From Kiritimatiellia bacterium (GTDB lineage Bacteria; Verrucomicrobiota; Kiritimatiellia; UBA8416; YA12-FULL-48-11): a stretch of DNA of 64,000 nucleotides. Of this stretch, positions 1 to 7,490 are shown in pieces; the first letter of the stretch is position 1, and the number at the start of each line of letters is the position of its first letter. Made by a program: the position numbers and the translations under genes. Under the pieces are notes generated by a model. It ran no database searches. It worked only from the letters and a program-made list of their open reading frames with translations, and was not told the DNA's origin. Where the stretch lies: NCBI GenBank assembly GCA_028716365.1, contig JAQUPZ010000007.1:124001-188000 (forward strand), given 5' to 3'.

Positions 1-511
1 AGTGACCAATCTCGGCTGTCATTTCATTGATCTGTATAACTACATTACGGATGCACAATTCCCGACAAGTTGTGTTTGTAATGGTGGTATATTTACGTGG
101 AAGGATGAGAATAATTTCAGCTGTCCTGACCATGTCGAAGCATTGTGGGTCTATCCGGAAGGATTCATGGTGGCTTACTCCAGTAACTTAGGTAACGGAA
201 GTGGCAGCCGTCACCGTTACTTCTGCGAAAAAGGGCAACTGAACCTCGATAACTGGGGCTCGCCGAACTATACCGCGGAGGGTGGTCCGAAACGTGACGG
301 TACCATCCGCGGCGTTAACGAAATCAAGCCGATCGAAACCCCGGATCATTTCCAGGACTGGCTGCAGTGCATGCGTAACGGTAAAACTACTCGTGCGCCC
401 ATCGAGTCCGGTTACTTGCACTCCGTAGCGGGCCTTATGGCGGTGGAATCATACAACACCGGACATCGCACGACCTATGATCATAAACATCGTGCTATCC
501 GGAAGGCATAA
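1..511 (+). CDS. Gfo/Idh/MocA-family oxidoreductase, C-terminal part (cut by window edge)
   Basis: This is the last 169 residues of an NAD(P)-dependent Gfo/Idh/MocA-type oxidoreductase. The GTG at position 2 is not a start: it is an internal Val codon that aligns with the codon at 1384 of the next gene. By eye only 19 of 169 residues differ from that gene, so the two are a recent tandem duplication with about 1382 bases between equivalent positions. Only the C-terminal substrate-binding half is visible, including the FTWKDE and FCEKGQL stretches and a PIETPDHFQDWLQCMR segment. The Rossmann half, and presumably a Tat signal, lie upstream of the window. The substrate cannot be read from the sequence. 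Confidence 0.93.
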   Translation, partial: VTNLGCHFIDLYNYITDAQFPTSCVCNGGIFTWKDENNFSCPDHVEALWVYPEGFMVAYSSNLGNGSGSRHRYFCEKGQLNLDNWGSPNYTAEGGPKRDGTIRGVNEIKPIETPDHFQDWLQCMRNGKTTRAPIESGYLHSVAGLMAVESYNTGHRTTYDHKHRAIRKA

Positions 512-541
512 CGGTCGCAAAGTAAGTTGTTACTACTGAAT

Positions 542-570
542 TTGGCTTGTTCAGTATAGTTCTATATGAT
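542..570 (+). promoter_or_regulatory. Putative sigma70-type promoter for the second Gfo/Idh/MocA gene
   Basis: TTGGCT at 542-547 and TATGAT at 565-570 are separated by 17 bases, in the gap between the two tandem oxidoreductase genes. The downstream gene has a clear AAAGGAG ribosome-binding site at 627-633. The second copy may therefore be transcribed on its own as well as by read-through. Confidence 0.5.
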
Positions 571-642
571 GTCAAAATGACTTTTAGAAATCCTGCAGGA
601 AAGGATTCGGGAAAAATATAACCAACAAAGGAGTTCCAGACT

Positions 643-1893
643 ATGAATACAGCATGTAACCGCCGAGATTTTCTCAAGACCGCCACCATTGGCGTAACGG
701 CAATGTCGTTCACCGCACGCAGTTATGCGCGCATCATGGGTGCAAACGACCGGATTCGTATTGGTCAGATCGGTTGTGGCGGTAGAGGACGGGGTGCACA
801 TATGGCCGGAGTACATAAGCATGACAAGGTCGAAAACGTTGAATTCGTAGCGGTAAGTGATCCGTGGCGACTTGCACGTGAACAGGGTGCAGCAATGTGC
901 AAAGATTGGTATGGTACCGACGTGAAACAATTTGTCAGCTATCGTGATATACTGGCTTGTAAGGATATTGATGCCGTGATGATTGCCTCGCCTGACCACC
1001 ATCACTCAACACAGCTCGAAGCTGCGGCGAAGGCGAAAAAGCATGTTTATGTTGAAAAACCTATGGCGAGAAACATGAAGGAACTTATTCGCGCGGTGGA
1101 TGCGGTCAAGGAGGCGAACATCGTTGTTCAGGTTGGTACACAGATTCGCAGCCTATCCACCAGTACCGCCTGCCACGAACTGTGGAAGTCCGGCTTGCTT
1201 GGTAAAGCTTCACGTATCGAGCAATGTCGTAATGGCGAAAAACCTTATTGGTATCACTACGTCAAGGATATCAAGAAGGAAGACGTAGAATGGAGTGAAT
1301 TCCTGGGTAATGCGCCGAAACATCCATTTGACGTAAGTCGTTATTCCGGTTGGTATGGATATCTTGACTATACTGATGGTCCGGTGACGAATCTCGGTGT
1401 TCATTTCATTGATTTATACAACTACATCACCGATGCACAGTTCCCGACAAGTTGTGTTTGTAACGGCGGTGTCTTTACGTGGAAGGATGAGCATAATTTC
1501 ACCTGCCCTGACCATGTCGAAGCGTTGTGGGTCTATCCGGAAGGTTTCATGGTGGCTTACTCCAGTAACTTTGGCAACGGAAGTGGTAACCGCCATCGTT
1601 ACTTCTGCGAAAAAGGCCAGTTGGTTCTCGACAACTGGAGCGCTCCAAACTACACCGCTGAGGGTGGCCCAAAGCGTGATGGTACGATTCGCGGTGTCAA
1701 TGAAGTCAAGCCGATCGAAACCCCGGATCATTTCCAGGATTGGTTGCAGTGTATGCGTTCCGGTAAGCCAACTCGTGCACCAATTGATGCCGGTTATCTA
1801 CACTCCGTTGCCGGCCTTATGGCAGTGGAATCATACAACACTGGACATCGCATGATATACGATCATAAGAGTCGAGCGATTAAGAAGGGATAA
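643..1893 (+). CDS. Tat-exported Gfo/Idh/MocA-family oxidoreductase
   Basis: This 416-residue protein begins with a twin-arginine signal (NRRDFLKTA, Arg7-Arg8, then a hydrophobic stretch to about residue 29). It is therefore likely exported folded with its cofactor. The Rossmann dinucleotide motif IGQIGCGGRGRG lies at about 40-51, and the family EKP motif with the catalytic-type lysine is at 138-140 (VEKPMARN). The rest is the alpha/beta substrate-binding domain. Start choice is supported by AAAGGAG nine bases upstream and by the signal peptide. Members of this family act on sugars, inositols or glycosidic substrates. Secreted copies are expanded in PVC bacteria, but the substrate here is unknown. 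The preceding gene is a near-identical paralogue. Confidence 0.95.
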   Translation: MNTACNRRDFLKTATIGVTAMSFTARSYARIMGANDRIRIGQIGCGGRGRGAHMAGVHKHDKVENVEFVAVSDPWRLAREQGAAMCKDWYGTDVKQFVSYRDILACKDIDAVMIASPDHHHSTQLEAAAKAKKHVYVEKPMARNMKELIRAVDAVKEANIVVQVGTQIRSLSTSTACHELWKSGLLGKASRIEQCRNGEKPYWYHYVKDIKKEDVEWSEFLGNAPKHPFDVSRYSGWYGYLDYTDGPVTNLGVHFIDLYNYITDAQFPTSCVCNGGVFTWKDEHNFTCPDHVEALWVYPEGFMVAYSSNFGNGSGNRHRYFCEKGQLVLDNWSAPNYTAEGGPKRDGTIRGVNEVKPIETPDHFQDWLQCMRSGKPTRAPIDAGYLHSVAGLMAVESYNTGHRMIYDHKSRAIKKG

Positions 1894-1983
1894 TGGTAGC
1901 ATATCTGCGATTATAACATTCTGCGGATAATTTGAAAAAGCCGGCATTTGTAAATATGGAACTTGTTTCATTCCGGGCAGGAT

Positions 1984-3252
1984 TCATTTAAGTATTTCAT
2001 CCTTCGGAAGGGTCAGGAAATGGCGGAACTGGCCGGGGGTCATATTGGCGGCTTTTTTAAATGCTTTTGTGAAATGGCTCTGATCATAAAAACCACACCT
2101 TATGCCAATTTCTGTAATTTCGAGTGACGTGGTAGCAAGCAGTTTTTTTGCCTCTGTTATCCTGATTTCGCCAAGTATTTCCTTGTATGTCTTGCCAAGA
2201 TTACGGCTGATGTGATGTACAATTGAAGAGACGCTTGCGCCAATGCCGCGTGCAATTGTGTTCAGGTTGACGTTTTCATGGTAATGCAGTTGGAGCCAGT
2301 TGATAGTGCGATTGGTAATTGTTTCTTTTGCGTTGTCATCATCTTTGGTCTTACTGAAATATTCCATTGCGATTTCCGCAATTTCATAACAACAGTTTTC
2401 CGTCGTTTCAGCCTTTTCCAGCTTGGTTATATAACGCAGTTCGCGACTAATGGCAGTAGTCCATTCGGTGCCCCTGAGTATTTCCTGACTTGTGATTATT
2501 GACAGAATTACTCTCAAGTGTGCTTTTAATTTAATAAGGTTCCAGTTGCAGGCCAGGAGAATCTTGGCCATGTATGTTGATATAAACTGCATCGCGGCTT
2601 CCCTGTCATTATGTTCCAGGACAGAGACAAGCTGCTGTATATCGCCAGTGACGTCATTTGATTGGGACGTATTGGCGCGGAGCTCAGCGAATGCTTCGGC
2701 AATTTTTCGTTGTTGAAGATATTTTTGATTCTGTCGTTTGAAGAACAAATCTGAATTTATTCCGCATGAGAATGTTGATTCGAGAGCAAAAGTCCCAAGT
2801 CCTCGGAGCTCGCTTGGCGAAATTTCGGTAAGGGAAGGAAGCTGAAGAATGAACCTGCTTAGAATCTGTTCCGGCAAATGTGACAATCGTTGTTTGAGAA
2901 TATCTTCCAGGTCCTGGTTTTCTCCTTCAAAATAAAATCCCCCAAGGGACAAACCTCCGCGACATGTTTTTCCCGGTGCAAGTGCGATGGTCATGCATAT
3001 CAGGCCAGCCCAACATCGCTGAAAATATGGTTCGCCGGATGATATTGAGTGCATGGTTGCACTGCACGTTGTCGAACGGCAGAGAGATGCCGTTGCCAGT
3101 TGATCGAGGCACATCGTACAAAAGGCACAAACGCGGCCATTCTTCAGGCATATATTATCGTAAAGATCGTGATAAAAAGCCCCTTTTCCAGCGAATTTCT
3201 CTATATTTCTAAGAATAGCCTGTACTTCAGCATGGAACTCATCCTGTTTCAT
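1984..3252 (-). CDS. AraC-family transcriptional regulator with N-terminal PocR sensory domain
   Basis: This is a 422-residue one-component regulator. Residues about 15-125 form a PocR-like sensor with several cysteines (CAFCTMC, then the CWAGL motif and a late G-x-x-x-G-G-F stretch). PocR domains are known or predicted to sense small molecules such as diols. Residues about 320-415 are a double helix-turn-helix AraC domain (two HTHs, ending near TPGQFRHF). It is divergent from formate-tetrahydrofolate ligase across a gap of about 72 bases, so it may control that gene and itself. No Shine-Dalgarno sequence precedes the ATG at 3252, and the best promoter would start transcription almost at the start codon. 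The ligand is unknown. Confidence 0.9.
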   Translation of the reverse strand: MKQDEFHAEVQAILRNIEKFAGKGAFYHDLYDNICLKNGRVCAFCTMCLDQLATASLCRSTTCSATMHSISSGEPYFQRCWAGLICMTIALAPGKTCRGGLSLGGFYFEGENQDLEDILKQRLSHLPEQILSRFILQLPSLTEISPSELRGLGTFALESTFSCGINSDLFFKRQNQKYLQQRKIAEAFAELRANTSQSNDVTGDIQQLVSVLEHNDREAAMQFISTYMAKILLACNWNLIKLKAHLRVILSIITSQEILRGTEWTTAISRELRYITKLEKAETTENCCYEIAEIAMEYFSKTKDDDNAKETITNRTINWLQLHYHENVNLNTIARGIGASVSSIVHHISRNLGKTYKEILGEIRITEAKKLLATTSLEITEIGIRCGFYDQSHFTKAFKKAANMTPGQFRHFLTLPKDEILK

Positions 3253-3261
3253 TTATACCTG

Positions 3262-3291
3262 AATATACCACAGACCTGCCAGAATGTACAA
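3262..3291 (-). promoter_or_regulatory. Putative promoter of the PocR-AraC gene
   Basis: Read on the minus strand, TTGTAC (3291-3286) and TATATT (3267-3262) are separated by 18 bases. Transcription would begin at about 3255, only a few bases before the ATG at 3252, giving an almost leaderless mRNA. No equally good promoter is visible for the divergent gene in the same 72-base gap. Confidence 0.45.
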
Positions 3292-3324
3292 GAAACGATT
3301 TGTGGAATAAGAGATAATTGCAGC

Positions 3325-5175
3325 ATGAAAACATTGAATATTGCACAACTGGATAGGCCGAAAACGGACTTTGTTGTAATCAAAAATACTCACAAACCGG
3401 AATTCCCAAAACGAAAACTTGATCCATTGACAATGCCGGACTGGCAGATTGCCGAATATGCTGAGCAAGGCATGAAGTCATTACAGCGGTTGGGTGCTGA
3501 GTTGGGACTGGAGACTGAAGAAATAATTCCAATGGGCAGAACGCTGGGCAAAGTCGATTATGCCCGTGTCATGAACCGTATAGGAGATTGTGCGCCGGGA
3601 AAATATGTGGATGTCACGGCCATCACACCGACGCCGCTTGGCGAAGGAAAGACAACCACGACTCTTGGGTTGATTGAAGGACTCGGTAGACTGGGTAAGA
3701 AAGTTATCGGTGCAATACGTCAACCCAGCGGCGGTCCGACTTTCAATATCAAGGGTTCAGCTGCAGGTGGTGGCCTTGCACAGTGTATTCCTCTGACGCC
3801 ATTTTCCATAAGACTTACCGGCGATATTGATTGCATCACAAACGCCCATAACCTGGCGATGGTTGCTCTTACAGCGCGAATGCAGCATGAGCGGAATTAT
3901 GACGATGAAAGTCTTCGTAAGCGTAATCTCGAACGACTTGATATTGATCCGGAAAAAGTCCGGATAAAATGGGCAATAGATTTCTGCGCCCAATCTCTGC
4001 GAAATATTGAAATTGGTCGCGGTGGAAAAATGGACGGGTTCAGGATGGACTCGGGGTTCCAGATTTCAGTTTCCAGCGAAGTAATGGCGATACTTGCAGT
4101 TGCACGTGACTTGAAAGACCTGCGTGAGCGGATGGCAAAGATAGTTATTGCCGAAAGCAGGAATGGTAAAGAAATCACAACAGCGGACCTTGATGTAGAT
4201 GGGGCAATGACTGCATGGCTGCTTGAAGCGATCAATCCCAATCTGCTGCAGACCATAGAGGGGAATCCTGTTTTTGTGCATGCAGGACCATTTGCCAATA
4301 TTGCGATAGGCCAAAGCTCAATTATTGCGGACCAGCTTGGTACCCGGCTTGGAGAATATCATGTTACAGAAAGCGGATTTGCTGCAGATATTGGTTTTGA
4401 AAAATTCTGGAACCTTAAGTGCAGGTTTTCAGGTCTTATTCCCAGTGCTGTGGTACTTGTCGCAACAATCAGGGCCTTGAAAATGCATGGCGGTGGCCCG
4501 GTGGTGAAGCCTGGCGCCAAACTGGACGAGGCTTATACAAAGGAAAATCTTGGCTTGCTTGAGAAGGGTTGTGAAAATCTTATTGCTCACATAGAAATTG
4601 TAAAAAAGAGCGGTATCCGGCCTATTGTATGCATCAATAGTTTTCATACGGACACAAAAGCTGAATTTGCGCTTGTGAAGAAAATCGCAGAACAACACGG
4701 TGCAATTGCGGTGGTTTCGGAACACTGGTTGAAGGGCGGCGAGGGGGCAATCGAACTGGCGGAAGCGGTAGTTGAATCTTCGAAAAGACCATGGAATTTC
4801 AAGTTTCTCTACGATTTAGATATGCCTTTACGCGGAAGAATTAATCTGATTGCTAAGGAGTTATACGGTGCGCAAGATGTCAGTTATTCTGATATTGCGA
4901 TGGATAAGATTAAAAAAATAGAAGCCGATCCGGAGACGTCAAGACTTGGTACCTGCATGGTCAAGACACATCTCAGTCTATCGCACGATGCAAATCTCAA
5001 AGGCAGACCCCGAAACTGGACATTGCCTGTTCATGATGTTCTGATTTATCGCGGTGCTGGTTTTGTTGCGCCTGTGGCAGGCGATATCAAGTTAATGCCC
5101 GGTACGGCGTCAAAGCCGGCATTCATGAATATAGATGTGGATGTAAAAACCGGGAGGGTCAAAGGATTGTTTTAA
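3325..5175 (+). CDS. fhs: Formate-tetrahydrofolate ligase
   Basis: This enzyme makes 10-formyl-THF from formate, THF and ATP, feeding one-carbon metabolism (purines, fMet, or the methyl branch of acetogenesis). The P-loop-like motif [13 protein letters not shown] lies near residue 100. It is followed by the family signatures [15 protein letters not shown] and [14 protein letters not shown], and later by [11 protein letters not shown] and [10 protein letters not shown]. The reading frame is open from 3049, but that part overlaps the divergent regulator; the ATG at 3325 is the sensible start and gives 616 residues. That is about 50-60 longer than many bacterial forms, mostly as an N-terminal extension before the core. 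No SD sequence is obvious. A dispersed 26-base sequence follows the stop. Confidence 0.95.
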   Translation: MKTLNIAQLDRPKTDFVVIKNTHKPEFPKRKLDPLTMPDWQIAEYAEQGMKSLQRLGAELGLETEEIIPMGRTLGKVDYARVMNRIGDCAPGKYVDVTAITPTPLGEGKTTTTLGLIEGLGRLGKKVIGAIRQPSGGPTFNIKGSAAGGGLAQCIPLTPFSIRLTGDIDCITNAHNLAMVALTARMQHERNYDDESLRKRNLERLDIDPEKVRIKWAIDFCAQSLRNIEIGRGGKMDGFRMDSGFQISVSSEVMAILAVARDLKDLRERMAKIVIAESRNGKEITTADLDVDGAMTAWLLEAINPNLLQTIEGNPVFVHAGPFANIAIGQSSIIADQLGTRLGEYHVTESGFAADIGFEKFWNLKCRFSGLIPSAVVLVATIRALKMHGGGPVVKPGAKLDEAYTKENLGLLEKGCENLIAHIEIVKKSGIRPIVCINSFHTDTKAEFALVKKIAEQHGAIAVVSEHWLKGGEGAIELAEAVVESSKRPWNFKFLYDLDMPLRGRINLIAKELYGAQDVSYSDIAMDKIKKIEADPETSRLGTCMVKTHLSLSHDANLKGRPRNWTLPVHDVLIYRGAGFVAPVAGDIKLMPGTASKPAFMNIDVDVKTGRVKGLF

Positions 5176-5184
5176 AAGAAACAT

Positions 5185-5210
5185 GAAATAGATTTTGCAG
5201 GACTGGTATA
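5185..5210 (+). repeat. 26-base sequence repeated after fhs and after queA, copy 1
   Basis: This sequence starts nine bases after the fhs stop codon and matches 6435-6460 at 21 of 26 positions. The shared core is GAAATAGATTTTG, then TGGTA. It has no obvious hairpin. The function is unknown. Confidence 0.4.
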
Positions 5211-5337
5211 TCGACTTGGACTGCCAACCGTAATATGGCAGGAAACCAAAGGGTATTCGCTCCATATAATTTTTAAAAGGCATTCATCCTCAAAAGTTCT
5301 TTCATTATTCCCGTTGTTATGGATATTTATCTAAACA

Positions 5338-6432
5338 ATGAAGACTTCTGATTTTCATTTTGAGCTGCCACGGGAACTGATCGCGCAGGAACCTTTACCG
5401 GAGCGTTCCCATGCAAGGATGATGGTTGTTCATCGAAACAGTGGAGAGCTTGAGCACAAACATGTCACAGATTTGCCTGCATATTTAAAAGCCGGCGATC
5501 TACTTGTTGTGAATGATACTCGCGTAATTCCTGCCAGGGTATTCGGCAAAAGGAATGATACTGGAGGAAGAGTGGAACTGTTGTTAGTTGAGAAGCAAAC
5601 CGGGAACGAACATAAAATAACCAATAACCAGTTATCAATTTCCAAGTACACGGAGGTATGGGATGTCTTTTATCGGGCATCAGGAAGGCCGCGGATTGGG
5701 ATGGTTATTTCGTTTGCCGGTGGCAGATTGACCGGCGAAGTACTTTCGCTGGAAAATGACGGAAGGGTTTGTCTGAAACTGACAGGTGATAAGCCCGTTT
5801 TGGAGATTTTAGAAAAAGAAGGTTTCGCGCCCGTACCGCCATATATTCACAGACCTGAAGAACATACTCCTTTAACGGAACGGGACAGGCAGAATTACCA
5901 GACGATATATGCCCATCATCCTGGCGCTGTTGCGGCGCCAACTGCAGGATTGCATTTTACTCCTGAACTGCTGGAAATGCTGACGGAAAATGGGGTCAAA
6001 AGGACTGCGATAACTCTGCATGTTGGACCGGGAACCTTCAAACCGGTAAAAACTGCTGTTGTTGAAGACCATAAAATGGAATCAGAGAGATATGAAATTA
6101 ATGACGAGACTGCAGAACTTATTAATTCAACCAGGAGGAACGGCGGTAAGGTGGTGGCCGTTGGCAGTACGACAGTTAGAACGCTTGAGACAATTATTAG
6201 TAACAATAATTTAATGGTTCCCTGTTCAGGACGTACTTCGTTATTTATTTATCCGCCTTATCGTTTCGGGATAGTAGACATGATGTTGACAAACTTCCAT
6301 TTGCCGGAATCGAGCTTGTTGATGATGGTGAGCGCATTTGCCGGCAGAGAATTGATAATGAAGGTTTATACAGAGGCTGTGGCAAGTAAGTACAGATTTT
6401 ACAGTTACGGTGATTGTATGCTGATAGTTTGA
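5338..6432 (+). CDS. queA: S-adenosylmethionine:tRNA ribosyltransferase-isomerase
   Basis: QueA transfers and isomerises the ribosyl part of SAM onto 7-aminomethyl-7-deazaguanine in tRNA, making epoxyqueuosine at the wobble position of GUN anticodons. The 364-residue length is normal. Family motifs are visible: FELPRELIAQEP at the N-terminus, LLVVNDTRVIPARVFG, HPGAVAAPTAGLHFT, HVGPGTFKPV and the C-terminal NFHLPESSLLMMVSAFAG. The start at 5338 gives the typical M-K-x-S-D-F-x-F-E-L-P opening. No tgt or other queuosine gene is adjacent. Confidence 0.97.
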   Translation: MKTSDFHFELPRELIAQEPLPERSHARMMVVHRNSGELEHKHVTDLPAYLKAGDLLVVNDTRVIPARVFGKRNDTGGRVELLLVEKQTGNEHKITNNQLSISKYTEVWDVFYRASGRPRIGMVISFAGGRLTGEVLSLENDGRVCLKLTGDKPVLEILEKEGFAPVPPYIHRPEEHTPLTERDRQNYQTIYAHHPGAVAAPTAGLHFTPELLEMLTENGVKRTAITLHVGPGTFKPVKTAVVEDHKMESERYEINDETAELINSTRRNGGKVVAVGSTTVRTLETIISNNNLMVPCSGRTSLFIYPPYRFGIVDMMLTNFHLPESSLLMMVSAFAGRELIMKVYTEAVASKYRFYSYGDCMLIV

Positions 6433-6434
6433 TC

Positions 6435-6460
6435 GAAATAGATTTTGTAGAGTTGGTACA
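6435..6460 (+). repeat. 26-base sequence repeated after fhs and after queA, copy 2
   Basis: This begins two bases after the queA stop codon and matches 5185-5210 at 21 of 26 positions. Both copies sit just downstream of a stop codon on the same strand. Confidence 0.4.
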
Positions 6461-6494
6461 CCCTTAAAAACATCAAGAATTCTCCCGAAAACGC

Positions 6495-6523
6495 TTGACG
6501 ATTGAAAGGGATAGATTTATCTT
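6495..6523 (+). promoter_or_regulatory. Putative sigma70-type promoter of the solitary prepilin gene
   Basis: TTGACG at 6495-6500 and TATCTT at 6518-6523 are separated by 17 bases. Transcription would start near 6530, about 50 bases ahead of the prepilin start. Together with the terminator at 7231-7264 this marks a single-gene transcription unit. Confidence 0.6.
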
Positions 6524-6581
6524 AATATGAGAGAGTGATGGGTGAATGGTATTGTTTTTAAACTGCAAAGGAGATGCTGAT

Positions 6582-7202
6582 ATGAGAAGAGTATGGCGTC
6601 GTCTGAAACTCAGGTCTTTTACTTTGATTGAGCTGCTCGTGGTTATAGCAATCATTGGTATTCTGGCAGGTATGCTTCTGCCGGTTATTGCCTCTGCCCG
6701 TGAAAAAGCCCGTCGAACAAACTGTATGAGCAATTTGTCTCAGATAGGTAAAGGGCTGGCAATGTATTCGATGGATTACAATGAGAACTATCCCCAGTTC
6801 TTTACTGGTTTGTCTTCAGTGGTATCTCAGCCAAAACTGTTTATTTGTCCCAGTGACAAAGTGCATTGGTATACAAACAGTATTAATCAAATGACTGAAT
6901 TTAACTGTAGTTATTTGCTGGCAATCCAGGATTCTCTCAATAATCGTGTAAAAGCTTCTTCAAGTGCCAACATGTTGATTGCAATGGATAAAAACAGTCA
7001 ATCACAAGGTACTTACTGGCCAGCTTCATCGGGAGAGAATGCTTTTGGGGCAAATCATGATAAAAAGGGTGGAAATATTCTGTATAATGATGGATCTGTT
7101 ATTTGGATCAATACGGCCGAGTGGATAGATACTGCAACACATACGAACATATTAGGCGGTGCAGCTGATAGCTGGAATACCACGTATTATTCAGTATATT
7201 GA
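6582..7202 (+). CDS. Prepilin-type protein with H-X10-DG tail signature (solitary pseudopilin)
   Basis: This 206-residue protein has a type IV prepilin leader. A basic start ([12 protein letters not shown]) is followed by the cleavage/methylation motif [18 protein letters not shown], which forms the membrane helix. [21 protein letters not shown] segment of the kind seen in PVC pseudopilins follows. Near the C-terminus, His-x10-Asp-Gly (from NHDKKGG to NDGSV) resembles the H-X9-DG processing-associated family, with one extra spacer residue. The start at 6582 is preferred over the upstream ATG at 6546 because AAAGGAG lies at 6568-6574 and the basic leader then has normal length. It is monocistronic. 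Such genes are often highly multiplied in PVC genomes, and their role is unsettled. Confidence 0.92.
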   Translation: MRRVWRRLKLRSFTLIELLVVIAIIGILAGMLLPVIASAREKARRTNCMSNLSQIGKGLAMYSMDYNENYPQFFTGLSSVVSQPKLFICPSDKVHWYTNSINQMTEFNCSYLLAIQDSLNNRVKASSSANMLIAMDKNSQSQGTYWPASSGENAFGANHDKKGGNILYNDGSVIWINTAEWIDTATHTNILGGAADSWNTTYYSVY

Positions 7203-7230
7203 TTCGTTTGGTAACGGTGAAATTTATTAA

Positions 7231-7264
7231 AAGACCGGAAGTGATTTTACTTCCGGTCTTTTTG
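7231..7264 (+). terminator. Rho-independent terminator after the solitary prepilin gene
   Basis: A perfect 12-bp stem (7231-7242 with 7249-7260, core GACCGGAAGT/ACTTCCGGTC) encloses a 6-base loop and runs into a T-rich tail (TCTTTTTGTTT). This is the clearest intrinsic terminator in the window. Confidence 0.9.
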
Positions 7265-7490
7265 TTTAATCCTTCTTCATCCCGATGTAATTCTGACATG
7301 TAGAAAATCGAGATCAGGGCTATGGCTGATTCCTCTAAGAAACTGCGGGCAGTCCCTCAGTCCGAAGAGCTTCGTTGGAAGTAATAATGACATTCCTGGC
7401 TTCACCTGATCCGTTCTTTCGGTTAATGTTGATTTACATTTTTGTAGGGCGGGTATGACCTATAAGACTACCCACCGGAAGATTTAAAGT

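Noticed and set aside
2-511. Complete gene starting at the GTG at position 2
   Set aside because: The codon aligns with an internal Val of the adjacent paralogue; the gene is truncated by the window edge.
3049-3324. N-terminal extension of formate-tetrahydrofolate ligase
   Set aside because: It overlaps the divergent PocR-AraC gene and has no similarity to the family; the ATG at 3325 is more plausible.
7265-7490. Possible small gene or RNA upstream of priA
   Set aside because: No open frame with an SD and no strong stem were found in this stretch.
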